Assembly (NCBI GenBank): GCA_014529385.2
Contig: CM043960.1
Coordinates: 32,349,396-32,413,395, forward strand
DNA length: 64,000 nucleotides
Source of the DNA: Adiantum capillus-veneris
Taxonomy: Eukaryota > Streptophyta > Polypodiopsida > Polypodiales > Pteridaceae
Direction: 5' to 3'
The position numbers and the translations under genes were made by a program. Numbering within the stretch: the first letter of the stretch is position 1; every line of letters begins with the position of its first letter. The notes under the pieces are model-generated. The model made no database searches. It worked only from the letters and a program-made list of their open reading frames with translations, and was not told the origin of the DNA. This document shows positions 43,569-53,194 of the stretch, in pieces.

Positions 43569-44479
43569 AACCACACACCATTGCATAATCATGTTAGAGA
43601 GTAGTGTGCTAGGAGATATTTGCAAAAGCTTGTTTGTGCAAAGAAGAGTTGTTATCGTAGGAATGAGAGAGCATTGGGAAAAACCTTTGCCTATTAAAAC
43701 AAAGGGAGAGTGTAAGAGAAACCTAGGGTAGCTCCATGGGAAAATTAAAGAGGTGTGACTCTCAAATTTGGGCTACACCAAACTTAAGGAGAGCAAAAGC
43801 CTCTCCTCAACATCCAAGGCATGCGGGCCAAGTGGTAATCCCCATTGACTATATTGGGACTTTCGAAGTTGTGGGCTTGAAACCTCTCCAAATTTTGGAG
43901 GGGGAACTTGATCAGCTTTGAACTCTGGAATTAAAAACATCGAAAATTGTGGAGCATCCACAAGGGATGACTCCCATGAACAACACTTTTTTGGGCCACT
44001 AATTGGATGTCAAACTTTCTCAAATTTTGCATATATTCCTGATATGGGTCTATTGGCTGGCTATCACATGGCCAACTCCCTTGGAACTTAGAATAGCGCT
44101 GCCATCATGACATGAGAGGAGTTACTCACCTCTATGTCTAAAGCTACTCCAACCACATACGTATTCCCACAACCTGCAAAAGGTAAATTTCTACAAAAGG
44201 GCTAGTTCCCATAGTAGGAAAAGTCTTTCAAGCCAAGGGATCATTCACATAGCAAAGGCTACAAGGGTAAGCATGTCTCCACTAGGGTTATTTCATACAT
44301 ACTCTCTTTGTTTCTAAAAATTTGTCCAACCAAGGAACTTTCAAAAAAAAAAAAAACTAGTGTATGCTATTGTGCTCTTTGTTGGAGATGATGTGATAGT
44401 CATGCCACGCCACTTTGAGGAGTTTAGAATTTGGTAACCTCTTGGAGATTCTCCAAGGTTGTTTAGACCACTCCCTAAG
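43569..44479. other. No gene seen
   Basis: No supported ORF. It may be LTR and leader of the following Copia G, but no primer site was found. An A-run lies at 44343-44356. Confidence 0.4.
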
Positions 44480-45125
44480 GCATTACGGAGGAGAAGAGTA
44501 GAAAAACTCAAATGTGAAGGTTTGCATACTTGGAAGACCCAAAATGAGAGGTTATTTGATGAAAAAGACCTTTGGTCAATTGTGAAAGCTTCCTTAGTTA
44601 AACAACCCGAGTGAGATCCTACACAAACTAAGGCACTTTCTTTCACAATCACCTCTTGATTGGCTACTAGGGATGAGAAGGATTTAGGGATTATTACCAC
44701 AAGATTGCACACAAATTATGTCCAAAGTGTACTAGTGCACATGAAGCTTGGGATGTATTAGAGAAAAATTTTGGAGCCAAAACGAAACAAACCAAAGAAA
44801 GACTAAAGAAACAACTTCATAAATTTACCATGGAAGATGGAGAGGATGTTGCTAGCCTAGTCAATAGATTAAAAGTGCATTGTTACATGACTTATATAAT
44901 ATGTGATGTAGAAGAAGATTGCAAAGATGCAATTCTGTTGGAGCTTTACTTAATCAATATGATCACATTAGTCACCATTCTTGAAGAAAAAGAAATTGCA
45001 CATGCAATACAAAATCTAATCAATTTGGTGCAAGAGACATAAAGAAAACATAAGAAAGAAGCATACTCGACTTCAAGGGGAGGAATTTTCCTAGCTTCAA
45101 AATCCAAAAGAAAGTGCCATTGTCA
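44480..45125 (+). pseudogene. Copia G gag, first part, broken
   Basis: In shifting frames the plus strand reads TWKTQNERLFDEKDLWSIV, then TKALSFTITS, SAHEAWDVLEKNFGAKTK, ERLKKQLHKFTMEDGEDVAS and NRLKVHCYMTYIICDVEED. This is the gag N-module and UBN2 domain of a Copia family different from A-E. It breaks off at KCHCH, the start of a zinc knuckle, where an R-family repeat is inserted; the knuckle resumes at 49505. Confidence 0.7.
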
Positions 45126-45585
45126 TAAAAACTAATATCTAATTCTCCCAAATGATTTTCTCATGTTAAATTGATCATTTAATATGGGGAGGTATCATGG
45201 GAGTAAAAGCTAGAATATTGGCAAGGCTCCTAGACTGGTCTCACCAAGGATTCAAAGGAGGGAAAATAGGGATTCAAAGGGGGATAGTTTGCAAAAGAGA
45301 AATGTACATCAATCGACCTTAAAAGATCTAAGGTTCATCTCCATTAAGACTTCCATAGGCTAAAGTTCTTAAATTTAATTAAATTGTCCAATGGCCAAAA
45401 GTGGGGAAAATTGGATGGTTATGGGAAGACTAAAAAGTCTTCCCACATCCCTAGGAAGGTGTTGGGGGGGGGGGGGGAGCCCTAATGGTAGGGGAAGAGA
45501 GAGAAACACACACACACACACACACTCCCAAGCTCTCTCTTTACACAAAGGGAATAATGGACACATGGCAGGTTCCTAGTGTCAC
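45126..45585. repeat. R-family repeat, copy Rb (partial)
   Basis: Begins TGTCATAAAAACTAATATC and shares CATGTTAAATTGATCATTTAATATGGGG-type sequence, GGATTCAAAGG and ACACATGGCAGGTTCCTAG with the next copy. It ends where the next copy starts (TGTCACAATAATCAATATC), so the two lie head to tail. It includes a G-run (about 45463-45477) and a (CA)n tract. Confidence 0.7.
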
Positions 45586-46175
45586 AATAATCAATATCTA
45601 ATTCTCCTAAATGATTTTCTCATGTTAAACTGATCATTTAATATGGGAAAGTGCCAGGGGAGAAAAAGCTAGAATATTGGTTAAACTAGCAGACCGGCCA
45701 CAGTAGGGATCCAAAGGAGGGAAAATAGGGATCCAAAGGGGGGTCATCTGTAAAAGAGCCATGTGCAACAATGGACTTAAAAGACCCTAAGGTTCAACCC
45801 ATTAAGACTTCCAAAATGCTAAGGTTCCAAAATTCAAAGGTTGTGTCCAAAGGTCAAACATTGGGGGAATTGGATGCTTTGTGTGTGTCCCAAAAGTCTT
45901 TAGCAATCCCTACATGGGAGAGGGCGAGCCTTGCAAGTAAGGGATGAGAGAGAAACTCACACACATACACACAAGCTCCCTTTACAGAAAGAGAATGAGG
46001 GACACATGTCAGCTCCCTAGCCCAGATGCCCACAAGGTGTACCCAATATCTATTGGATGGCCTTGGAGGTGGACCAATGAGAATTAGGCTAGAGTAAATC
46101 TAGTTTAATTAATTTAAAAACACTTAATAAAAGATACAATAAGAATTAAGATCTCTAGAGTATACTATCCAAAGT
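45586..46175. repeat. R-family repeat, copy Rc, left part
   Basis: Starts TGTCACAATAATCAATATC and aligns with Rb for about 440 bp, then continues with TATTGGATGGCC, GTGGACCAATGAGAATTAGG. It is interrupted by the GC-rich island and resumes at about 48425 with a second copy of that last block. Confidence 0.7.
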
Positions 46176-46179
46176 AACT

Positions 46180-48420
46180 TCCCATTGACAAATTGTCATG
46201 CTCGCTGCTGCTCACGCGCGCTCCCCCCCCCGGTCTGCTCCTGCCTTCCCCCCTCGCCCATCGTTCTCCTCTCCCCCCCTTTGCCCTCGCGCTACGTGCT
46301 TCCCCCCGCTTACCCCCGTGCGTGCGTGCTGTCTGCCTCGCGAGTGTTGTTGAGCCTGCACCCAGCCAGCGCGCAGTCCATTCAGCGTGCAGTCCCGCCT
46401 GCTGCCTCCCTCTCGTTCGCTGCCCGCTGCCCCCGCCATTTTAGTCCCCCTAATCCTCACCCCCCCCCCCCCTTTGCGCATTTTTGCCCCCCCCTCCCCA
46501 CCGCCTCGAAGGCCTCACTTGAATTGCCTTGCAGTGGATTCACATTTGGATTCTTCTTGCCGAGTTCTCAAGCGTTAGCCTTCTCGCCCTCCCTTTTCCT
46601 ACAGAGCAGCAGACACAAATGGAGGCTCATGCCCCAGAGGGACTCCTCCGAAACCCCCTCGCCCGACTCCGCTGAGGCCACCATTCGAGTTGCTCTTTCA
46701 CCGACAGAGCAAGCGAGCCTAGCCACAGAGGTAGAGCATTTACAGGCGACTTCTGTCATCTGCAAGATTCTTGGCACCCGACCCAGTAGAGGAGAGCTGC
46801 GCGACCTTCTCCAGGCCCACCTTCTCACAGAGGTGGGCAAGATCTTGGATGTAAATACTCGGACGAGGCTACTATCAGATCGAGTTTGAGACCTCCAAGA
46901 TGGCGTCCAAGGTCATCGCCATGAGTCCTTTGACCATCCGAGCAGCTCGAGCCCACTTTCGATAGTGGAGACATGGTTTTGACCCTGCTTCGGATGTTTT
47001 GGTAGAGGAGGGAGAGATCCCCATCTCTGTCTGCTTTCCAGGTTTATGGAGGGAGTACTTACCACTTTTGTCCAGGATCGGCTCAGCCATTGGGACTATC
47101 CTGGAGACACCTCGCACGGCAGCCTCAGTAGCTCCCAAGGCGGCTGGCATTCCCTCAGTTTGCGTTTTGGTCAGAGACACTCACACGCTCCTGAAGGTTA
47201 TTCTTCTGCCTCGGGCGAGTGGGGGTTGGTTTAGACAGAGTGTGGAGTATTCGGGCCTCCCGAACCAGTGCTTCATTTGTTGACAGATGGGCCATCTAGC
47301 AAAGGCCTATCCACGGAGGAGGCCTCGACCTACACCATAGACTCAACCCCAGCAGGCAAGGGCTGGCCAACAGACAGACAGGGGCACAACGCACACATGC
47401 AGAGCCACCCTCTGAGCCGGGGGCTCCAGCGGAGGAGGGATGGCAGCAGGCCTGTGGTCGACGACAATAGGGGCCACAACGACAGCCTAGCACTCAGAGT
47501 GGTCACAGGTGCCTACTCAGCAGCAATGGGTTCCCATGGGGAACCGGTTTGTTCTCTTGAGCAGGATGAGGTCCCTCCTCCAGCCCCCACCCCAGCTTCA
47601 CCTTCGACAGCCCCTCCCCCCCAGAGTTCCCCCCCTCCTCATCATCCTGCCGCTTGCCTCCTGGTCCCGCCGCCTCTTCCCCCCGCCCCTCTACCTCTGC
47701 CGCTCCCCCCCGGCCCTCTTCTCCACCGCTCCTCCCTGCTCCTTCTCCCCCCCCTCCCGCTTCAGTTCCACAATCGACCCAGGGGGCAAGGCCTTCTCCG
47801 GCTGCTGGGAGATCTCTTGGTAGCGCCTTTGCCACGAGTCGCTTGGCGAGAGAGGGACAACCTTTCTTGCGGCCCCCTCTGCAGTTACAGACGTCTCCCC
47901 TTGCAGCTATCCCTCGTGGTCTGACGAGCATTGACATCCGGCGCCGATGGGACTTCTTCGACTACGACTTTACCTGTTTTCTCAGTGACCCCTCAGCAGA
48001 ACATGAGGCAGCCTGCTTCAGGGTCCATGTTCTGTTCGTTGCAGCTAGGGGGACAGAGGCCTTGGACAGAGGCTTCTCCTTTCCCCTTTGCGGCAGGGAC
48101 CAGACTGAGTGAACTCTCGACTCAGAGTTGGGATGGTTTCACACACAGGTCCTAGAGTTCTCTCACCACATGGGAGGACTAGGAGTTACATATATGCTTT
48201 AGACTTTGTGGCCATTGGCCAAGTTTGCGGTGACACCTCTAGATACAGCAGGACGTAGACACATTGTGGTTTACTTCTTTGCCAATACACAGTGCTTGCC
48301 ATGCCTGGACAAAGGAGGTTGCTTTACGTACAGCTCGCACTGCTTGGGCTTGGGCCCGACACTCGTTGCAATCACACCTATCTAGAGGACATTCGGATGC
48401 GGATTAGGCCAGATGCCCCT
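46180..48420 (+). pseudogene. GC-rich island coding a DUF4283/zinc-knuckle protein of LINE or related type, broken
   Basis: Far richer in C than its surroundings, with C-runs at about 46226 and 46462. The coding part starts near 46620 (MPQRDSSETPSPDSAEA, then ICKILGTRPSRGELRDLLQA and HLLTEVGKILDVNT). A one-base shift at about 46862 leads to GRGYYQIEFETSKMASKVIA and PISVCFPGLWREYLPLL. The region ends VEYSGLPNQCFIC, a stop, then QMGHLAKAYPRRRP. The order DUF4283-like domain then CCHC knuckle is typical of plant LINE ORF1 and some other gag-like genes. The last knuckle Cys is Tyr. A Pro-rich tail follows (47500-47800). No RT is present. Confidence 0.6.
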
Positions 48421-48424
48421 AATT

Positions 48425-49500
48425 TCCCCTGAAATCCTATTGGATGGCCATAAAGGTGGACCAATGAGAATTAGGTTAGAATAAAATTAGTCCAATCAAT
48501 TAAAAAATGCTTGATAAAAGAACCAATAGAAATCAAGCTCCCTAGAAGACTATTGGACAGTCTACCAAGGGGTCCAATGAGCATCCAACAGCCCAATGGC
48601 TTGCTTGATTCCTATTGGCCAGAAGATTAAAAGGTCCAATGGGAGTTTAAATAAATTATTTTAATTACCTAATGCTCTCACAAAAGGGGAAAGGGGGACA
48701 CATGTCACAAGGCTAGCAATTCTACTTCTTAATTGTTATTGGCTAAGCTTTGCAGGAGCCAATGGGAAGCCAACAAGAGTAATTGGGAGAAGGGGTCGAC
48801 GAAGAGAGAGGGAGGTTGGCATTTTAGTCTATCTAATTTTTGCTACACACACACACAACTCATGTGTTGAGCAAGAACTCCATCTCATTATCCAAGCATT
48901 GAGAAGTAGAGGCTTGCACCAACAACTCTTGGCTATGGAATGCAAATCCAACCAAGAGCCAAGCTTCAATGGCATGCTCATATCCTCTACCATGCTAATT
49001 ACTAAGCTAAGCTATGCTATTAGAGTGATTATGTGAGGAGATTACTTCGTTCTCGTAAGATACATCTTCTTCCTCTCAATCTTTCCTCATTCCTTGTTAG
49101 CTCTCACCATCTTTGAAGGTGTGTGAGGTCTTGGGATTGAGGCTAGGCCCACTAGGTGTGTTTTCCAAGCATAATTTGGTGCATGAAGCTTCCATCTTCA
49201 TTGCACCAACGAGTTTTGTCAAGGAACACAAAGATTGTATTGTACAAAAGTCTCCTTTGATGGGAGAAGCTATAATACAAAGCCTTTTTGGAGGGGGGAC
49301 CAGCTCATGTGAATCCGGTCCTCAACTATTGTCAATTGTTCTATTTCTCTCTCTTTTCAAGTATTGTCTATGCCAAACTAGCTAGGTGTAAATTGCTATG
49401 TTGCTTTCTCAAACTAAGTACTCTCTCTATGCTCATTAGGAACTTGTTCTTAATGAAATGCTCACTATGTTATCATTTTCCGCTACACACAAGTTACTAG
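48425..49500. repeat. R-family repeat, copy Rc, right part
   Basis: Begins with a second copy of TATTGGATGGCC...GTGGACCAATGAGAATTAGG and ends with blocks matching the end of Ra: GAGGTCTTGGGATTGAGGCT, GATTGTATTGTAC, GAATCCGGTCCTCAACTATT. GGTCCAATG and CTATTGG motifs recur several times. No ORF. Confidence 0.65.
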
Positions 49501-49504
49501 TGCA

Positions 49505-49745
49505 TTAAATGTTATAGCCACACTTGTGGAAAGGTAGGACACATTTCAAGGGGTTGGTATAGGAACAACAAGTGTACACAATTTGGAAAGCCAGGTCATC
49601 CACTTATTACAGGTTTTTGCAAAGACAAACCAAAGAAGAAGACCATCATCAATGAGAGGACTAAAGCAAATGTTGTCGAAGGACAAATGGAGAAGATCAA
49701 GAGGCTTCCACTTTTTCTTCTTTGACTCCAACTCTAACATAACAC
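49505..49745 (+). pseudogene. Copia G gag, zinc-knuckle part
   Basis: KCYSHTCGKVGHISRGWYR then CTQFGKPGHPLITGFCKDK: a CCHC-like knuckle and a degenerate second one. It continues the gag interrupted at 45125 and then loses frame. DSNSNITHYD at about 49725 may be the start of a protease. Confidence 0.6.
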
Positions 49746-49849
49746 ATTATGATTACCTCTACGCCTGTCTTTTGTACGATTTTGGAGATAGCCCTATGAG
49801 TCTTGGTTTTGGTTGCGATCATGAGTTTGAAAGGAGGTTTTTATGAGTC

Positions 49850-51230
49850 ATATTGTCATTATATTTATGAGCCTTTTAGGTGCTTATGAGCCATTAAATC
49901 GGTGTAAATGGCACCCATGATATGAGTTATCTTTGACAGGACAACTATGAACCATCTTTGCTATGGCAATCTATGAATAATTTTTGACACATATGAGTTG
50001 TTTCTACATTTGTTATAGCTTAAACCCCAATGAGAGGATTGATAAGAATGGGCTTTAGCCTAAGCCTACCCCCCCTTATGATAGTCAAATGACATGAGTT
50101 AATATGAGATGGTGATTCGGTGCATATGAATACTTCTAAAATCAGTCCCTAAACTCTAGAGTCGACCCAAGGATAAGCTTAGCTCATAACTACAAAGAGA
50201 GCCCCTTGTACTCTCTTTAATCAGTTCAATAATCAAGTTTTATTTTACTTCCACTATCTTGTTACGTGTACTTATGTTAAGTTGATCATGAATAGTACTT
50301 TGTTTAATCCTTCATAGCCCAACATTGTCAAGCCTTGCTTATGCTCAATAATTTCCTCAATCCAAATGCAAGATTGGATTCATGGCTCTTAGCCTAGATC
50401 TGTTTGTGCATCACAACTTCATGTGGAAACTTTGTAATAAATTAAGTTTTGGCAAAACAAAATTACAAATGGTCAATGGTCACATAAAAGATCGCATAGA
50501 GAGAGAAAATATAAGCCATGCTTGTAGCTCTTCATATGTGACCATCCAAATTGTTGATTATTGGTTATATATCTTCTTGAAAGATTGTTGATAGTAATCA
50601 CCCTCACAAACTTGCTTGTATTAAGACGACAATCTGCTAACAACCTTTTTACAGATTGTGCATTGTCCATATAGCATACCATGCATTCTATGTGAAAAAA
50701 CTATTTAAATTGTGCCGAATCTTTTGAAACTATTTTCATAGGAAACTATGTGAAAAAAGAAAAAGAAAATGTAGTATCTATCTACACCAATTTTGCAGTC
50801 GCATTCCACAAAAAGAACTATGAACCAATAAGATCATAACAAAGTTTCATTTTTAAGCAATCAATGTCTACATGTTTGATGTCATGCCACCAAAAATGCA
50901 TAAACAATAAATTTGAATTAAACTTTAAAAACATGATTAGCATCAATTTATGGCAAAGTATGCAATGTGGACTTTGCCGCATGTACATCTAAAGGTAAAC
51001 TGAGTCACGCTACACTTCTTATAATAGCTTTAAAAATTGAACGATGGGTTGTACATCATCCATGTGGATATATGGTCTCCAAAATTCTTTGAAAACTTGA
51101 ATAACATGTTGAAGGGAGCAATAGAAAGACTTTGTACTACACACGATCAACCGGAGTTCAAAGGTTCTTGGCTAGTCCGTCAAGGTCCAAGGTCATGGGG
51201 CAGGGGATCTTGGCCGCTCATCTAGTAGCA
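49850..51230. other. No gene seen
   Basis: AT-rich. Short ATGAG(T/C)-containing phrases recur around 49845-49995, but no repeat unit is clear and no ORF is supported. Confidence 0.4.
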
Positions 51231-51242
51231 ATTACGTACAGT

Positions 51243-51459
51243 CAGTGTTCGGGAGAAATGTGTCTCAGCTTAATATCGTGCCATTTTCAATTTCAAAAAT
51301 GCCGGTTGAGGGCAAGGGGAAAGGGAGAAATTCCACCCCAAAATAGAGAAAAATAGAGTAAAAACCCACAAAATAAGCCTAATTTTCTAAAATTTCCTCT
51401 TGGCAAATTCAATGAAAGGAATTTTGTATGTTTGGGAAAATGATTTTTCCCGAACACTA
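51243..51459. mobile_element. hAT-like MITE, 217 bp
   Basis: The terminal inverted repeats are CAGTGTTCGGGAGAAA at the left and TAGTGTTCGGGAAAAA at the right (read inward), 14 of 16 matching. Both begin with the hAT consensus YARNG. An exact 8-bp TSD CGTACAGT lies at 51235-51242 and 51460-51467. There is no coding sequence, so it would be mobilised by a transposase from elsewhere. Confidence 0.88.
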
Positions 51460-51651
51460 CGTACAGTAATTTTTGCCCTGCCCCGTCAGATGCGAGACAA
51501 ATCAGCGCGTGTAATAATGCATGGCAATGATTGGCAATCATTCTGCAACACCTCAATATGCGGAAAAATGGCTGCATGTACTTGCGCTGCAGACTGCGCG
51601 TGCTTGTCAGAGTCTAGTGCTTGGCCCCCCTCCCCTAGACCTTGACGGCCA

Positions 51652-51762
51652 GGAAAGGTCTTTTATTGACCTTCCCTCTGTAAAAATTGCTCCCGCCATA
51701 GCTCCCGACCGGTCGCCAAGGGGTCGCACTTTTTATAGGAAAGGTCAATAAAAGACCTTTCC
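51652..51762. repeat. Perfect 22-bp inverted repeat with a 67-bp loop
   Basis: GGAAAGGTCTTTTATTGACC at 51652 is matched in reverse complement at 51741-51762 (GGTCAATAAAAGACCTTTCC). Each arm is itself near-palindromic around a 7-base A/T centre. It could form a hairpin or be the ends of a tiny element; no TSD was found. Confidence 0.8.
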
Positions 51763-52412
51763 CTACCCCATAAGTAGATCATGTGAAGCCTCTCAAGTGC
51801 ATCCGCTTTTATGTTCTCAAGTTAAAGAAATCACTTTACTGTCATGGCGTAAAGAGGTGGACCAACGCTAAGCACCCATAGTGTTACATAAAACTTTCAC
51901 AAGCCATACACTACCTCAATTTCCTAATAGAATGTTGATGCCAAAGATGCACCACTAGCTCTGTCATTGCAAGCACCATGTTTGGGAAGCTTACAAATAT
52001 AATGGTAAGCATTCTAACCATCAACCATAAAAACATATTCCTTGCTCCTCTTGGTCAGCTTTTATTGCAAACCTTGCCTTCTTGTCACTCGGTGCCAGGT
52101 TGCACTACTCCTATTTGGTCTTTTTGTCTTGTATACCTCTTTGGATGCAGGCCACCATCCTCCTCTGTCGTCACCTAAAAGTTGTCGAAAATCAGGACTT
52201 TGCCCTAACATCCTCCATTTCTTCAACATTCTCCCATGCGCGAAAATAAACTGAGCTTTGGTGTAATCCCAACCACAAATTTTGCTTAAACTTCTAAATT
52301 AGAAGGTATGGAACTACTAAATTAGTCAGTATGAAAGCCCACCTAATTTGAAAGAATTTAGTATAAAACCCTTAAAATATAGTCAATTTTCCCCACAATT
52401 TTCATATGTAGG

Positions 52413-52414
<2 letters not shown>

Positions 52415-52508
<94 letters not shown>

Positions 52509-52510
52509 CG
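52415..52510. repeat. (CT)n(TA)n(CA)n compound microsatellite
   Basis: CT repeats, then a TA tract, then CA repeats ending in CGCGCGCGCACG. Confidence 0.95.
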
Positions 52511-53194
52511 CGCGCGCACGTGTGTGTTTTATTATTAATAAAATGGTCTTTTCCAGCACTGTATGATCCTCCCACTAATTTCAGATTGCTGCAGCATCAG
52601 AGAAGATATGATTTCGAAGTTAAGAGGAAATAAACTATGGCTTCCTAGTCCATTTGTAGGTTCTTGCAAAGAATATTTGAAAAATCTGAGTTTGTGCCGT
52701 TCTCAATGTCCACTCCTTACCAGTTTGTCTGCAGGTTCATACACCCGGACTGTCCAAAAGACACGAGTTCATGCTTGATCAAAGGGTAACAGAGTTAAAA
52801 ACGCCTCAACCACCTTGTTCTATAATCAGCTAGCGATGTGTACAAGCCATCGACATTTTGATCCAAGCAAGCTACTAAAGCTGTTGATAGTGGCCTTCAA
52901 AGGGCCTATGATGAGACAATAATCCAAGCTCTGCACAAATTTGCTTGCAGATCTCTTCTTAGTGAGTAAAGGAATGGAAGAGTACTTCATGTGCGTGGAA
53001 TTTGGTGACTATACAGTTGAATGGAAAAAAGTGATGCCTGTGTTCACTCACCATAATCACATCGATGGTGGCCTTGCCATTAAACACTGGAGAATTCCTC
53101 GTCGAGGAAATCGGTCATAGACAAGAAGAACCAGCCCCCCTGAGTGTCCCAAAATATGACTCTTTTGTGGAAGCCTTTTTCTGCACACGGACAC
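52511..53194. other. No gene seen; 3' flank of the PPR gene
   Basis: Downstream of the PPR stop codon on the minus strand. No supported ORF. Frames just after the stop are mildly protein-like but match nothing I recognise. Confidence 0.4.

Noticed and set aside
46212-47937. Pro-, Gly- and Arg-rich ORFs on both strands of the GC-rich island
   Set aside because: High GC lowers stop frequency in every frame; only the frame with the DUF4283-like core and zinc knuckle is supported.
45586-49500. The two parts of Rc as a pair of LTRs around an internal region
   Set aside because: Left and right parts share only about 120 bp at the island; otherwise they are the front and back of one repeat.
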